A stretch of 64,000 nucleotides of DNA from Cladorhizidae sp. MBARI D1340-BT2 (Eukaryota > Porifera > Demospongiae > Poecilosclerida > Cladorhizidae). The DNA lies in contig JAQNBH010000011.1 in assembly GCA_028752905.1 (NCBI GenBank), forward strand, positions 930,001 to 994,000, read 5' to 3'. Positions within the stretch are counted from its first letter, which is position 1, and every line of letters starts with the position of its first letter. Below, in pieces: positions 35,214 to 49,000 of the stretch. The notes beneath the pieces are model-generated. The model saw nothing but the letters and a program-made list of their open reading frames with translations, did not search any database and was not told the DNA's origin. Made by a program: the position numbers and the translations under genes.

Positions 35214-36750
35214 AGGGTAATGTCAAGTATTAGGTGTGAAGGAGTGTGTATAGGGTAATGTCAAGTATTAGGTGTGAAGGAGTGTGTATAGGGTTAGGTC
35301 AAGTATTAGGTGTGAAGGAGTGTGTATAGGGTAATGTCAAGTATTAGGTGTGAAGGAGTGTGTATAGGGTAATGTCAAGTATTAGGTGTGAAGGAGTGTG
35401 TATAGGGTAATGTCAAGTATTAGGTGTGAAGGAGTGTGTATAGGGTAATGTCAAGTATTAGGTGTGAAGGAGTGTGTATAGGGTAATGTCAAGTATTAGG
35501 TGTGAAGGAGTGTGTATAGGGTAATGTCAAGTATTAGGTGTGAAGGAGTATGTATAGGGTAATGTCAAGTATTAGGTGTGAAGGAGTGTGTATAGGGTAA
35601 TGTCAAGTATTAGGTGTGAAGGAGTGTGTATAGGGTAATGTCAAGTATTAGGTGTGAAGGAGTGTGTATAGGGTAATGTCAAGTATTAGGTGTGAAGGAG
35701 TGTGTATAGGGTAATGTCAAGTATTAGGTGTGAAGGAGTGTGTATAGGGTTAGGTCAAGTATTAGGTGTGAAGGAGTGTGTATAGGGTAATGTCAAGTAT
35801 TAGGTGTGAAGGAGTGTGTATAGGGTTAGGTCAAGTATTAGGTGTGAAGGAGTGTGTATAGGGTAATGTCAAGTATTAGGTGTGAAGGAGTGTGTATAGG
35901 GTTAGGTCAAGTATTAGGTGTGAAGGAGTGTGTATAGGGTAATGTCAAGTATTAGGTGTGAAGGAGTGTGTATAGGGTAATGTCAAGTATTAGGTGTGAA
36001 GGAGTATGTATAGGGTAATGTCAAGTATTAGGTGTGAAGGAGTGTGTATAGGGTTAGGTCAAGTATTAGGTGTGAAGGAGTGTGTATAGGGTTAGGTCAA
36101 GTATTAGGTGTGAAGGAGTGTGTATAGGGTAATGTCAAGTATTAGGTGTGAAGGAGTGTGTATAGGGTAATGTCAAGTATTAGGTGTGAAGGAGTGTGTA
36201 TAGGGTAATGTCAAGTATTAGGTGTGAAGGAGTGTGTATAGGGTAATGTCAAGTATTAGGTGTGAAGGAGTATGTATAGGGTAATGTCAAGTATTAGGTG
36301 TGAAGGAGTGTGTATAGGGTAATGTCAAGTATTAGGTGTGAAGGAGTGTGTATAGGGTAATGTCAAGTATTAGGTGTGTATAGGGTAATGTCAAGTATTA
36401 GGTGTGTATAGGGTTAGGTCAAGTATTAGGTGTAAGAAGTATGTATAGGGTAATGTCAAGTATTAGGTGTCATGGCAAGTATTAGGTGTGAAGGAGTATG
36501 TATAGGGTAATGTCAAGCATTAGGTGTCATGGCAAGTATTAGGTGTAAGAAGTGTCTATAGGGTAATGTCAAGTATTAGGTGTCATGGCAAGTATTAGGT
36601 GTGAAGGAGTATGTATAGGGTAATGTCAAGTATTAGGTGTCATGGCAAGTATTAGGTGTAAGAAGTGTGTATAGGGTAATGTCAAGTATTAGGTGTCATG
36701 GCAAGTATTAGGTGTAAGAAGTGTGTATAGGGTAATGTCAAGTATTACAG
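35214..36750. repeat. 38-bp minisatellite (about 40 copies)
   Basis: Unit of 38 bp: GGGTAATGTCAAGTATTAGG, then TGTGAAGGAGTGTGTATA. A variant unit reads TATAGGGTTAGGTC, which contains a short telomere-like GGGTTAGG. It is scattered through the array, so it is probably coincidence. Units after about 36370 are shortened or rearranged with an inserted TGTCATGGCAAG step. It lies in UBE3C intron 1. Confidence 0.96.
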
Positions 36751-36985
36751 GTTATGTAGGTGTGAAGGAGTGCGTACTAGTATTAAAACACGCTAAAGAG
36801 GGTCTCAAATGGTTCAAGAGGTGAGAGTGGAACTGCCAATTATGGTCTGGCAGTGCCGCTAGCTCAGATTCGGCAGTGATTGTTGGCTTAGGTGCACATT
36901 GTTGACTAAGATGGATACCTAGTTGCACATCAGCAGTGAGAATGTTCCATTTTTATGAACCGTATTGGACTGAGTTTACTTGAAG
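36751..36985. other. Unique intron spacer
   Basis: No feature beyond a few TGGCAGTG/CGGCAGTG/CAGCAGTG words. Nothing gene-like is seen. Confidence 0.45.
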
Positions 36986-38736
36986 GAAACTGGTCTGTGG
37001 GTAAGGGGACTGTGGGTAAGGGTAGTGAGGAGACAGGACCATGTGTGTGGACTCACCTACAGCACCTGTGTCTGTGGGTAAGGAGAGTGAGGGGGGGGGA
37101 GGAGACAGGACCGTGTGTGTGGAGTCACCTACAGCACCTGTGTCTGTGGGTAAGGAGGAGGAGACAGGACCATGTGTGTGGACTCACCTACAGCACCTGT
37201 GTCTGTGGGTAAGGGGAGGGAGGAGACAGGACCGTGTGTGTGGAGTCACCTACAGCACCTGTGTCTGTGGGTAAGGGTAGTGAGGAGACAGGACCATGTG
37301 TGTGGACTCACCTACAGCACCTGTGTCTGTGGGTAAGGAGAGTGAGGAGACAGGACCGTGTGTGTGGACTCACCTACAGCACCTGTGTCTGTGGGTAAGG
37401 GGAGTGAGGAGACAGGACCATGTGTGTGGACTCACCTACAGCACCTGTGTCTGTGGGTAAGGGGAGTGAGGAGACAGGACCATGTGTGTGGGCTCACCTA
37501 CAGCACCTGTGTCTGTGGGTAAGGAGAGTGAGGAGACAGGACCGTATGTGTGGACTCACCTACAGCACCTGTGTCTGTGGGTAAGGGGAGTGAGGAGACA
37601 GGACCATGTGTGTGGAGTCACCTACAGCACCTGTGTCTGTGGGTAAGGGGAGTGAGGAGACAGGACCATGTGTGTGGACTCACCTACAGCACCTGTGTCT
37701 GTGGGTAAGGGGAGGGAGGAGACAGGACCGTGTGTGTGGAGTCACCTACAGCACCTGTGTCTGTGGGTAAGGGGAGGGAGGAGACAGGACCGTGTGTGTG
37801 GAGTCACCTACAGCACCTGTGTCTGTGGGTAAGGGTAGTGAGGAGACAGGACCGTGTGTGTGGACTCACCTACAGCACCTGTGTCTGTGGGTAAGGGGAG
37901 TGAGGAGACAGGACCGTATGTGTGGACTCACCTACAGCACCTGTGTCTGTGGGTAAGGGTAGTGAGGAGACAGGACCGTGTGTGTGGACTCACCTACAGC
38001 ACCTGTGTCTGTGGGTAAGGGGAGTGAGGAGACAGGACCATGTGTGTGGACTCACCTACAGCACCTGTGTCTGTGGGTAAGGAGAGTGAGGAGACAGGAC
38101 CGTATGTGTGGACTCACCTACAGCACCTGTGTCTGTGGGTAAGGGGAGTGAGGAGACAGGACCATGTGTGTGGAGTCACCTACAGCACCTGTGTCTGTGG
38201 GTAAGGGGAGTGAGGAGACAGGACCATGTGTGTGGACTCACCTACAGCACCTGTGTCTGTGGGTAAGGGGAGGGAGGAGACAGGACCGTGTGTGTGGAGT
38301 CACCTACAGCACCTGTGTCTGTGGGTAAGGGTAGTGAGGAGACAGGACCATGTGTGTGGACTCACCTACAGCACCTGTGTCTGTGGGTAAGGAGAGTGAG
38401 GAGACAGGACCGTATGTGTGGACTCACCTACAGCACCTGTGTCTGTGGGTAAGGGGAGTGAGGAGACAGGACCATGTGTGTGGACTCACCTACAGCACCT
38501 GTGTCTGTGGGTAAGGGGAGTGAGGAGACAGGACCATGTGTGTGGACTCACCTACAGCACCTGTGTCTGTGGGTAAGGGGGAGGAGGAGACAGGACCGTG
38601 TGTGTGGAGTCACCTACAGCACCTGTGTCTGTGGGTAAGGGGGAGGAGACAGGACCATGTGTGGACTCACCTACAGCACCTGTGTCTGTGGGTAAGGGTA
38701 GTGAGGAGACAGGACCGTGCGTATGGACTCACCTAC
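36986..38736. repeat. 62-bp minisatellite (about 28 copies)
   Basis: Unit of 62 bp with CCTACAGCACCTGTGTCTGT, GGGTAAGGGGAGTGAGGAGA and CAGGACCATGTGTGTGGACT. Unit-length variants come from the purine part. On the sense strand each unit has an acceptor-like CACCTACAG followed 15 nt later by a donor-like GG|GTAAGG. The last unit is split by the hAT element at 38737-39450, and its remainder resumes at 39451. Confidence 0.96.
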
Positions 38737-39450
38737 CAGAGGTCGCAGGTTTTACCCAGGGCTTGGGTGTAACCCGGGTTTAAGGGTTAAATACCTTTTA
38801 CCCGGGTTTTACCCAGGTTTTACTCAAACATGGATACAACCCAGGATAAAATAATAGACACAATAGGTTTATTAAACTGTAAGGATATTATAAGAAATTA
38901 ACTCTGTAATCAGGAAGTAAGACATTCAATAAACGGCAACTGTAAAGAACTAGACAAAAACAGGAGCTGTGTTTCACTCAGCATTTGTTTACCAAGTGAC
39001 AAGGTTGTCTACTAGAGTATATATTTTTTATTTAATGATTTATTTAAATATTTAAACAAGATTCATGGGATTAAAGTCCAATTGATATGCAAGTTAAACA
39101 GATTTAATAGTCAATCTCTAGCCTGTGGCAGAAGACGAGTTTCTGGGCTTTCTCATTTTTGTAATTGCAGTACACTTACTAAACTGTAAGCAGTGAATGA
39201 TGACCTGTGGTATTTGCTTGCCTTTTAAATAGCCCCGGTGTCCACCACCAGCCAGACACTTGTGGCTCTGGGACAGGGCTGTGACAGGGCTACAAATAAG
39301 TGTTTTATATCACCACTGGGTAATACCTGGGTAAAACCCGGGTAAAATACGGGTAAAATAGGGGTAAAACCTGGGCGAAATACCTAAAACACAGGTTTTA
39401 CCCACTGGGCTGGGTTAAATAGGTTTTACCCGGGTAAAATGCAAACACTG
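38737..39450. mobile_element. Non-autonomous hAT-type element, 714 bp, with perfect 8-bp target duplication
   Basis: The element interrupts a unit of the 62-bp array. TCACCTAC lies directly before it (38729-38736) and again directly after it (39451-39458), an exact 8-bp target duplication as made by hAT transposases. Its ends begin CAGAGGTCGCAGGTTTTACC and (reverse strand) CAGTGTTTGCATTTTACCC, an imperfect inverted repeat with the hAT-like CAG start. Both ends carry clustered subterminal GGGTAAAA/TTTTACCC words, likely transposase-binding repeats. The AT-rich interior has no transposase frame, so it would need a helper in trans. Confidence 0.9.
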
Positions 39451-40015
39451 TCACCTACAGCACCCATGTCTCTGTGCACCAGACACACTCATCTGTTCCC
39501 TTGCTCGCTTCTTGCACATCTTGTCTTCTCTCTCAGACAATCCAATACAATTACTTGTAAATTGTTTGTTTTTGCTTTATTTTGTTATTTGTAATTAATG
39601 GAGTGTGACAGCACTCCCTGATTGATTGATATTGAGTGGTGGACGACTAAACTACTCCCCCTCCTCCACATTTTATTATAAAGCTCTTCTCTCGGCTAAA
39701 CTCACTTGCCCTAGCCCAGCTCCTTAGCAACAACCCAAGCAATGTGGTTTCTGCTTCTGCTAGTCTCAGAAGCAGCCAATGGGGGAAACAGGCAGACCTA
39801 AAAAATTTGTGAAAAATCTTTCTGTTTATCCTTCACCTCTTGCTTCCTCCATGCCTAACTCGCATTCAATATGCTCATCCATAACATTTTCAGTGCCAGA
39901 AGCCTCCAACTTTTCCAATGCATATCCAAGACTTTTTTCTTTTCTTTTCTGGTTGTGGGAAATAGCATAGGTAATGGTCATCAGGCAGTGAGTTTGCTGA
40001 CGATGCTAAACATTC
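39451..40015. other. Unique intron block
   Basis: Starts with the severed array remnant TCACCTACAGCACCCATGTC. The rest is unique. The minus strand about 39850-39930 has a short acidic open stretch (reads EKLEASGTENVMDEH), which may be a transposon fragment but is not identified. The plus-strand frame at 39779-39970 has no recognisable domain. Confidence 0.4.
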
Positions 40016-43000
40016 AATGCACATCGCAATGCCAACTAGCACTTGCTAATACTAAAACACCTCATGCACAGCATTAGGGGCAATGCCAACTAGCACTTGC
40101 TAATACTAAGCCACCTCATGCACAGCATTAGAGGCAATGCCAACTAGCACTGGCTAATACTAAGCCACCTCATGCACAGCATTAGAGGCAATGCCAACTA
40201 GCACTGGCTAATACTAAGCCACCTCATGCACAGCATTAGAGGCAATGCCAACTAGCACTTGCTAATACTAAGACACCTCATGCACAGCATTAGAGGCAAT
40301 GCCAACTAGCACTTGCTAATACTAAGCCACCTCATGCACAGCATTAGAGGCAATGCCAACTAGCACTTGCTAATACTAAGCCACCTCATGCGCAGCATTA
40401 GTGGCAATGCCAACTAGCACTGGCTAATACTAAGCCACCTCATGCACAGCATTAGAGGCAATGCCAACTAGCACTTGCTAATACTAAGACACCTCATGCA
40501 CAGCATTAGAGGCAATGCCAACTAGCACTTGCTAATACTAAGACACCTCATGCACAGCATTAGGGGCAATGCCAACTAGCACTTGCTAATACTAAGACAC
40601 CTTATGCACAGCATTAGAGACAATGCCAACTAGCACTTGCTAATACTAAGCCACCTCATGCACAGCATTAGAGGCAATGCCAACTAGCACTTGCCAATAC
40701 TAAGCCATCTCATGCACAGCATTAGAGGCAATGCCAACTAGCGCTTCCTAATACTAAATGCACAGCATTAGGGGCAATGCCAACTAGCACTTGCTAATAC
40801 TAAGCCACCTCATGCACAGCATTAGGGACAATGCCAACTAGCACTTGCTAATACTAAGACACCTCATGAACAGCATTAGAGGCAATGCCAACTAGCACTT
40901 GCTAATACTAAGCCACCTCATGCACAGCATTAGAGGCAATGCCAACTAGCACTTGCCAATACTAAGCCACCTCATGCACAGCATTAGAGGCAATGCCAAC
41001 TAGCACTTGCTAATACTAAGCCACCTCATGCACAGCATTAGAGGCAATGCCAACTAGCACTTGCCAATACTAAGCCACCTCATGCACAGCATTAGAGGCA
41101 GTGCCAACTAGCACTTGCTAATACTAAGACACCTCATTAGAGGCAATGCCAACTAGCACTTGCTAATACTAAGACACCTCATGCACAGCATTAGAGGCAA
41201 TGCCAACTAGCACTTGCTAATACTAAGCCACCTCATGCACAGCATTAGAGGCAATGCCAACTAGCACTGGCTAATACTAAGCCATCTCATGCACAGCATT
41301 AGAGGCAGTGCCAACTAGCACTTGCTAATACTAAGCCACCTCATGCACAGCATTAGGGGCAATGCCAACTAGCACTTGCTAATACTACTAAGCCACCTCA
41401 TGCACAGCATTAGAGGCAATGCCAACTAGCACTTGCTAATACTAAGCCACCTCATGCACAGCATTAGAGGCAATGCCAACTAGCACTGGCTAATACTAAG
41501 ACACCTCATGCACAGTATTAGGGGCAATGCCAACTAGCACTTGCTAATACTAAGCCACCTCATGCACAGCATTAGAGGCAATGCCAACTAGCACTTGCTA
41601 ATACTAAGACACCTCATGCACAGCATTAGAGGCAGTGCCAACTAGCACTTGCTAATACTAAGACACCTATTAGAGGCAATGGCAACTAGCACTTGCTAAT
41701 ACTAAGACACCTCATGCACAGCATTAGAGGCAATGCCAACTAGCACTTGCTAATACTAAGCCACCTCATGCACAGCATTAGAGGCAGTGCCAACTAGCAC
41801 TTGCTAATACTAAGCCACCCCATGCAAAGCATTAGAGGCAATGCCAACTAGCACTTGCTAATACTAAGACACCTCATGCACAGCATTAGAGGCAATGCCA
41901 ACTAGCACTTGCTAATACTAAGCCACCTCATGCACAGCATTAGAGGCAATGCCAACTAGCACTGGCTAATACTAAGCCACCTCATGCACAGCATTAGAGG
42001 CAGTGCCAACTAGCACTTGCTAATACTAAGCCACCCCATGCAAAGCATTAGAGGCAATGCCAACTAGCACTTGCTAATACTAAGACACCTCATGCACAGC
42101 ATTAGAGGCAATGCCAACTAGCACTTGCTAATACTAAGCCACCTCATGCACAGTATTAGAGGCAATGGCAACTAGCACTGGCTAATACTAAGCCACCTCA
42201 TGCACAGCATTAGAGGCAATGGCAACTAGCACTTGCTAATACTAAGCCACCTCATGCACAGCATTAGAGGCAATGCCAACTAGCACGTGCTAATACTAAG
42301 CCACCTCATGCACAGCATTAGAGGCAATGCCAACTAGCACTTGCCAATACTAAGACACCACATGCATGGCATTAGAGGCAATGCCAACTAGCACTTACTA
42401 ATACTAAGCCACCTCATGCACAGCATTAGAGGCAATGCCAACTAGCACTTGCTAATACTAAGCCACCTCATGCACAGTATTAGAGGCAATGGCAACTAGC
42501 ACTGGCTAATACTAAGCCACCTCATGCACAGCATTAGAGGCAGTGCCAACTAGCACTTGCTAATACTAAGACACCTCATGCACAGCATTAGAGGCAATGG
42601 CAACTAGCACTTGCTAATACTAAGCCACCTCATGCACAGCATTAGAGGCAATGCCAACTAGCACTGGCTAATACTAAGCCACCTCATGCACAGCATTAGA
42701 GGCAATGCCAACTAGCACTTGCTAATACTAAGCCACCTCATGCACAGCATTAGGGGCAATGCCAACTAGCACTTGCTAATACTAAGCCACCTCATGCACA
42801 GCATTAGAGGCAGTGCCAACTAGCACTTGCTAATACTAAGCCACCTCATGCACAGCATTAGAGGCAATGCCAACTAGCACTGGCTAATACTAAGCCACCT
42901 CATGCACAGCATTAGGGGCAATGCCAACTAGCACTTGCTAATACTAAGCCACCTCATGCACAGCATTAGGGGCAATGCCAACTAGCACTTGCTAATACTA

Positions 43001-43022
43001 AGACACCTCATGCACAGCCAAG
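40016..43022. repeat. 54-bp minisatellite (about 55 copies)
   Basis: Unit of 54 bp with CAATGCCAACTAGCACTTGC, TAATACTAAGCCACCTCATG and CACAGCATTAGAGG. Variants are ACTTGC/ACTGGC, CCAC/ACAC and AGAGG/AGGGG, plus a few deleted units (about 40755, 41135, 41665). Each sense-strand unit has a branch-point-like CTAATACTAAG followed about 15 nt later by GCACAG. It lies in UBE3C intron 1. Confidence 0.97.
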
Positions 43023-43039
43023 GGGCTGCCTCTAATAAC

Positions 43040-46000
43040 ATTCTTCTATGTGTGTGTGCTGACATTGGTGCTCAAAAAGGAGCAAGGTAGATGCAGTGTG
43101 TGGGCTGACATTGGTGCTCAAGAAGGAGCAAGGTAGATACAGTATGTGTACTGACATGTGGTGCTCAAGAAGGAGCAAGGTAGATACAGTGTGTGTACTG
43201 ACATTGGTGCTCAAGAAGGAGCAAGGTAGATACAGTGTGTGTACTGACATTGGTGGTCAAGAAGGAGCAAGGTAGATACAGTATGTGTGTTGACATGTGG
43301 TGCTCAAGAAGGAGCAAGGTAGATACAGTGTGTGTACTGACATGTGGTGCTCAAGAAGGAGCAAGGTAGATACAGTGTGTGTACTGACATTGGTGCTCAA
43401 GAAGGAGCAAGGTAGATACAGTGTGTGTACTGACATGTGGTGCTCAAGAAGGAGCAAGGTAGATACAGTGTGTGTACTGACATTGGTGCTCAAGAAGGAG
43501 CAAGGTAGATACAGTGTGTGTACTGACATGTGGTGCTCAAGAAGGAGCAAGGTAGATACAGTGTGTGTACTGACATTGATGCTCAAGAAGGAGCAAGGTA
43601 GATACAGTGTGTGTACTGACATTGGTGCTCAAGAAGGAGCAAGGTAGATACAGCGTGTGTACTGACATTGGTGCTCAAGAAGGAGCAAGGTAGATACAGT
43701 ATGTGTGCTGATATGTGGTGCTCAAGAAGGAGCAAGGTAGATACAGTGTGTGTACTGACATGTGGTGCTCAAGAAGGAGCAAGGTAGATACAGTGTGTGT
43801 ACTGACATGTGGTGCTCAAGAAGGAGCAAGGTAGATACAGTGTGTGTACTGACATTGGTGCTCAAGAAGGAGGAAGGTAGATACAGTGTGTGGGCTGACA
43901 TTGGTGCTCAAGAAGGAGCAAGGTAGATACAGTATGTGTACTGACATTGGTGCTCAAGAAGGAGCAAGGTAGATACAGTGTGTGTACTGACATTGGTGCT
44001 CAAGAAGGAGCAAGGTAGATACAGTGTGTGTACTGACATTGGTGCTCAAGAAGGAGCAAGGTAGATACAGTGTGTGTACTGACATTGGTGGTCAAGAAGG
44101 AGCAAGGTAGATACAGTGTGTGTACTGACATTGGTGCTCAAGAAGGAGGAAGGTAGATACAGTGTGTGTACTGACATTGGTGCTCAAGAAGGAGCAAGGT
44201 AGATACAGTATGTGTACTGACATGTGGTGCTCAAGAAGGAGCAAGGTAGATACAGTGTGTGTACTGACATTGGTGCTCAAGAAGGAGCAAGGTAGATACA
44301 GTGTGTGTGATGACATGTGATGCTCAAGAAGGAGCAAGGTAGATACAGTGTGTGTACTGACATGTGGTGCTCAAGAAGGAGCAAGGTAGATACAGTGTGT
44401 GTGATGACATTGATGCTCAAGAAGGAGCAAGGTAGATACAGTGTGTGTACTGACATGTGGTGCTCAAGAAGGAGCAAGGTAGATACAGTGTGTGTACTGA
44501 CATGTGGTGCTCAAGAAGGAGCAAGGTAGATACAGTGTGTGTACTGACATGTGGTGCTCAAGAAGGAGCAAGGTAGATACAGTGTGTGTACTGACATGTG
44601 GTGCTCAAGAAGGAGCAAGGTAGATACAGCGTATGTGTGCTGACATTGGTGCTCAAGAAGGAGCAAGGTAGATACAGTGTGTGTACTGACATGTGGTGCT
44701 CAAGAAGGAGCAAGGTAGATACAGTGTGTGTACTGACATGTGGTACTCAAGAAGGAGCAAGGTAGATACAGTATGTGTACTGACATGTGGTACTCAAGAA
44801 GGAGCAAGGTAGATACAGTGTGTGTACTGACATGTGGTGCTCAAGAAGGAGCAAGGTAGATACAGCGTACATGTATGTGTGCTGACATTGGTGCTCAAGA
44901 AGGAGCAAGGTAGATACAGTGTGTGTACTGACATGTGGTGCTCAAGAAGGAGCAAGGTAGATACAGTGTGTGTACTGACATGTGGTACTCAAGAAGGAGC
45001 AAGGTAGATACAGTATGTGTACTGACATGTGGTGCTCAAGAAGGAGCAAGGTAGATACAGTGTGTGTACTGACATGTGGTGCTCAAGAAGGAGCAAGGTA
45101 GATACAGTGTGTGGGCTGACATTGATGCTCAAGAAGGAGCAAGGTAGATACAGTGTGTGTACTGACATGTGGTACTCAAGAAGGAGCAAGGTAGATACAG
45201 TATGTGTACTGACATGTGGTACTCAAGAAGGAGCAAGGTAGATACAGTGTGTGTACTGACATGTGGTGCTCAAGAAGGAGCAAGGTAGATACAGTGTGTG
45301 TACTGACATTGGTGCTCAAGAAGGAGCAAGGTAGATACAGTATGTGTACTGACATGTGGTGCTCAAGAAGGAGCAAGGTAGATACAGTGTGTGTACTGAC
45401 ATTGGTGCTCAAGAAGGAGCAAGGTAGATACAGTGTGTGTGATGACATGTGATGCTCAAGAAGGAGCAAGGTAGATACAGTGTGTGTACTGACATGTGGT
45501 GCTCAAGAAGGAGCAAGGTAGATACAGTGTGTGTGATGACATTGATGCTCAAGAAGGAGCAAGGTAGATACAGTGTGTGTACTGACATGTGGTGCTCAAG
45601 AAGGAGCAAGGTAGATACAGTGTGTGTACTGACATGTGGTGCTCAAGAAGGAGCAAGGTAGATACAGTGTGTGTACTGACATGTGGTGCTCAAGAAGGAG
45701 CAAGGTAGATACAGTGTGTGTACTGACATGTGGTGCTCAAGAAGGAGCAAGGTAGATACAGCGTATGTGTGCTGACATTGGTGCTCAAGAAGGAGCAAGG
45801 TAGATACAGTGTGTGTACTGACATGTGGTGCTCAAGAAGGAGCAAGGTAGATACAGTGTGTGTACTGACATGTGGTACTCAAGAAGGAGCAAGGTAGATA
45901 CAGTATGTGTACTGACATGTGGTACTCAAGAAGGAGCAAGGTAGATACAGTGTGTGTACTGACATGTGGTGCTCAAGAAGGAGCAAGGTAGATACAGCGT

Positions 46001-49000
46001 ATGTGTGCTGACATTGGTGCTCAAGAAGGAGCAAGGTAGATACAGTGTGTGTACTGACATGTGGTGCTCAAGAAGGAGCAAGGTAGATACAGTGTGTGTA
46101 CTGACATGTGGTACTCAAGAAGGAGCAAGGTAGATACAGTATGTGTACTGACATGTGGTGCTCAAGAAGGAGCAAGGTAGATACAGTGTGTGTACTGACA
46201 TGTGGTGCTCAAGAAGGAGCAAGGTAGATACAGTGTGTGGGCTGACATTGATGCTCAAGAAGGAGCAAGGTAGATACAGTGTGTGTACTGACATGTGGTG
46301 CTCAAGAAGGAGCAAGGTAGATACAGTGTGTGGGCTGACATTGATGCTCAAGAAGGAGCAAGGTAGATACAGTGTGTGTACTGACATGTGGTGCTCAAGA
46401 AGGAGCAAGGTAGATACAGTGTGTGTACTGACATTGGTGCTCAAGAAGGGGCAAGGTAGATACAGTGTGTGTACTGACATTGGTGCTCAAGAAGGAGCAA
46501 GGTAGATACAGTGTGTGTACTGACATTGATGCTCAAGAAGGAGCAAGGTAGATACAGCGTGTGTACTGACATTGGTGGTCAAGAAGGAGCAAGGTAGATA
46601 CAGTGTGTGTACTGACATGTGGTGCTCAAGAAGGAGCAAGGTAGATATGGTGTGTGTACTGACATTGGTGCTCAAGAAGGAGCAAGGTAGATACAGTGTG
46701 TGTACTGACATTGGTACTCAAGAAGGAGCAAGGTAGATACAGTGTGTGTACTGACATGTGGTGCTCAAGAAGGAGCAAGGTAGATACAGTGTGTGTACTG
46801 ACATTGGTGCCCAAGAAGGAGCAAGGTAGATACAGTGTGTGTACTGACATGTGGTGCTCAAGAAGGAGCAAGGTAGATACAGTGTGTGTGATGACATTGG
46901 TGGTCAAGAAGGAGCAAGGTAGATACAGTATGTGTACTGACATGTGGTGCTGAGCAAGGTAGATACAGTGTGTGTACTGACATTGGTGCTCAAGAAGGAG
47001 CAAGGTAGATACAGTGTGTGTACTGACATTGGTGCCCAAGAAGGAGCAAGGTAGATACAGTGTGTGTACTGACATGTGGTGCTCAAGAAGGAGCAAGGTA
47101 GATACAGTGTGTGTACTGACATTTGTGCTCAAGAAGGAGCAAGGTAGATACAGTGTGTGTACTGACATGTGGTGCTCAAGAAGGAGCAAGGTAGATACAG
47201 TGTGTGTACTGACATGTGGTGCTCAAGAAGGAGCAAGGTAGATACAGTGTGTGTGATGACATTGGTGGTCAAGAAGGGGCAAGGTAGATACAGTATGTGT
47301 GCTGACATTGGTGCTCAAGAAGGGGCAAGGTAGATACAGTGTGTGTACTGACATTGATGCTCAAGAAGGAGCAAGGTAGATACAGTGTGTGTACTGACAT
47401 GTGGTGCTCAAGAAGGAGCAAGGTAGATACAGTGTGTGTACTGACATGTGGTGCTCAAGAAGGAGCAAGGTAGATACATTGTGTGTACTGACATTGGTGC
47501 TCAAGAAGGAGCAAGGTAGATACAGTGTGTGGGCTGACATTGATGCTCAAGAAGGAGCAAGGTAGATACAGTGTGTGTACTGACATGTGGTGCTCAAGAA
47601 GGAGCAAGGTAGATACAGTGTGTGGGCTGACATTGATGCTCAAGTAGGAGCAAGGTAGATACAGTGTGTGTACTGACATGTGGTGCTCAAGAAGGAGCAA
47701 GGTAGATACAGTGTGTGTACTGACATTGGTGCTCAAGAAGGGGCAAGGTAGATACAGTATGTGTACTGACATTGATGCTCAAGAAGGAGCAAGGTAGATA
47801 CAGCGTGTGTACTGACATTGGTGCTCAAGAAGGAGCAAGGTAGATACAGTGTGTGTACTGACATTGATGCTCAAGAAGGAGCAAGGTAGATACAGCGTGT
47901 GTACTGACATTGGTGGTCAAGAAGGAGCAAGGTAGATACAGTGTGTGTACTGACATGTGGTGCTCAAGAAGGAGCAAGGTAGATACAGTGTGTGTACTGA
48001 CATTGGTGCTCAAGAAGGAGCAAGGTAGATACAGTGTGTGTACTGACATTGGTGGTCAAGAAGGAGCAAGGTAGATACAGTGTGTGTACTGACATGTGGT
48101 GCTCAAGAAGGAGCAAGGTAGATACAGTGTGTGTACTGACATTGGTGCTCAAGAAGGAGCAAGGTAGATACAGTGTGTGTACTGACATTGGTACTCAAGA
48201 AGGAGCAAGGTAGATACAGTGTGTGTACTGACATGTGGTGCTCAAGAAGGAGCAAGGTAGATACAGTGTGTGTACTGACATTGGTGCCCAAGAAGGAGCA
48301 AGGTAGATACAGTGTGTGTACTGACATGTGGTGCTCAAGAAGGAGCAAGGTAGATACAGTGTGTGTGATGACATTGGTGGTCAAGAAGGAGCAAGGTAGA
48401 TACAGTATGTGTACTGACATGTGGTGCTGAGCAAGGTAGATACAGTGTGTGTACTGACATTGGTGCTCAAGAAGGAGCAAGGTAGATACAGTGTGTGTAC
48501 TGACATTGGTGCCCAAGAAGGAGCAAGGTAGATACAGTGTGTGTACTGACATGTGGTGCTCAAGAAGGAGCAAGGTAGATACAGTGTGTGTGATGACATT
48601 GGTGGTCAAGAAGGGGCAAGGTAGATACAGTATGTGTGCTGACATTGGTGCTCAAGAAGGGGCAAGGTAGATACAGTGTGTGTACTGACATTGATGCTCA
48701 AGAAGGAGCAAGGTAGATACAGTGTGTGTACTGACATGTGGTGCTCAAGAAGGAGCAAGGTAGATACAGTGTGTGTACTGACATGTGGTGCTCAAGAAGG
48801 AGCAAGGTAGATACATTGTGTGTACTGACATGTGGTGTGTGCTCAAGAAGGAGCAAGGTAGATACAGTGTGTGTACTGACATGTGGTGCTCAAGAAGGAG
48901 CAAGGTAGATACAGTGTGTGTACTGACATTGTTGGTCAAGAAGGAGCAAGGTAGATACAGTATGTGTGCTGACATTGGTGCTCAAGAAGGAGCAAGGTAG

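Noticed and set aside
35214..36750. Interstitial telomere repeat (TAGGGTTAGG)
   Set aside because: Only one short match in a minority of 38-bp units; explained by substitution in the unit, not by telomeric DNA.
39779..39970. 63-codon plus frame in UBE3C intron 1
   Set aside because: No known domain and poor composition; the minus strand looks slightly more protein-like but is interrupted.
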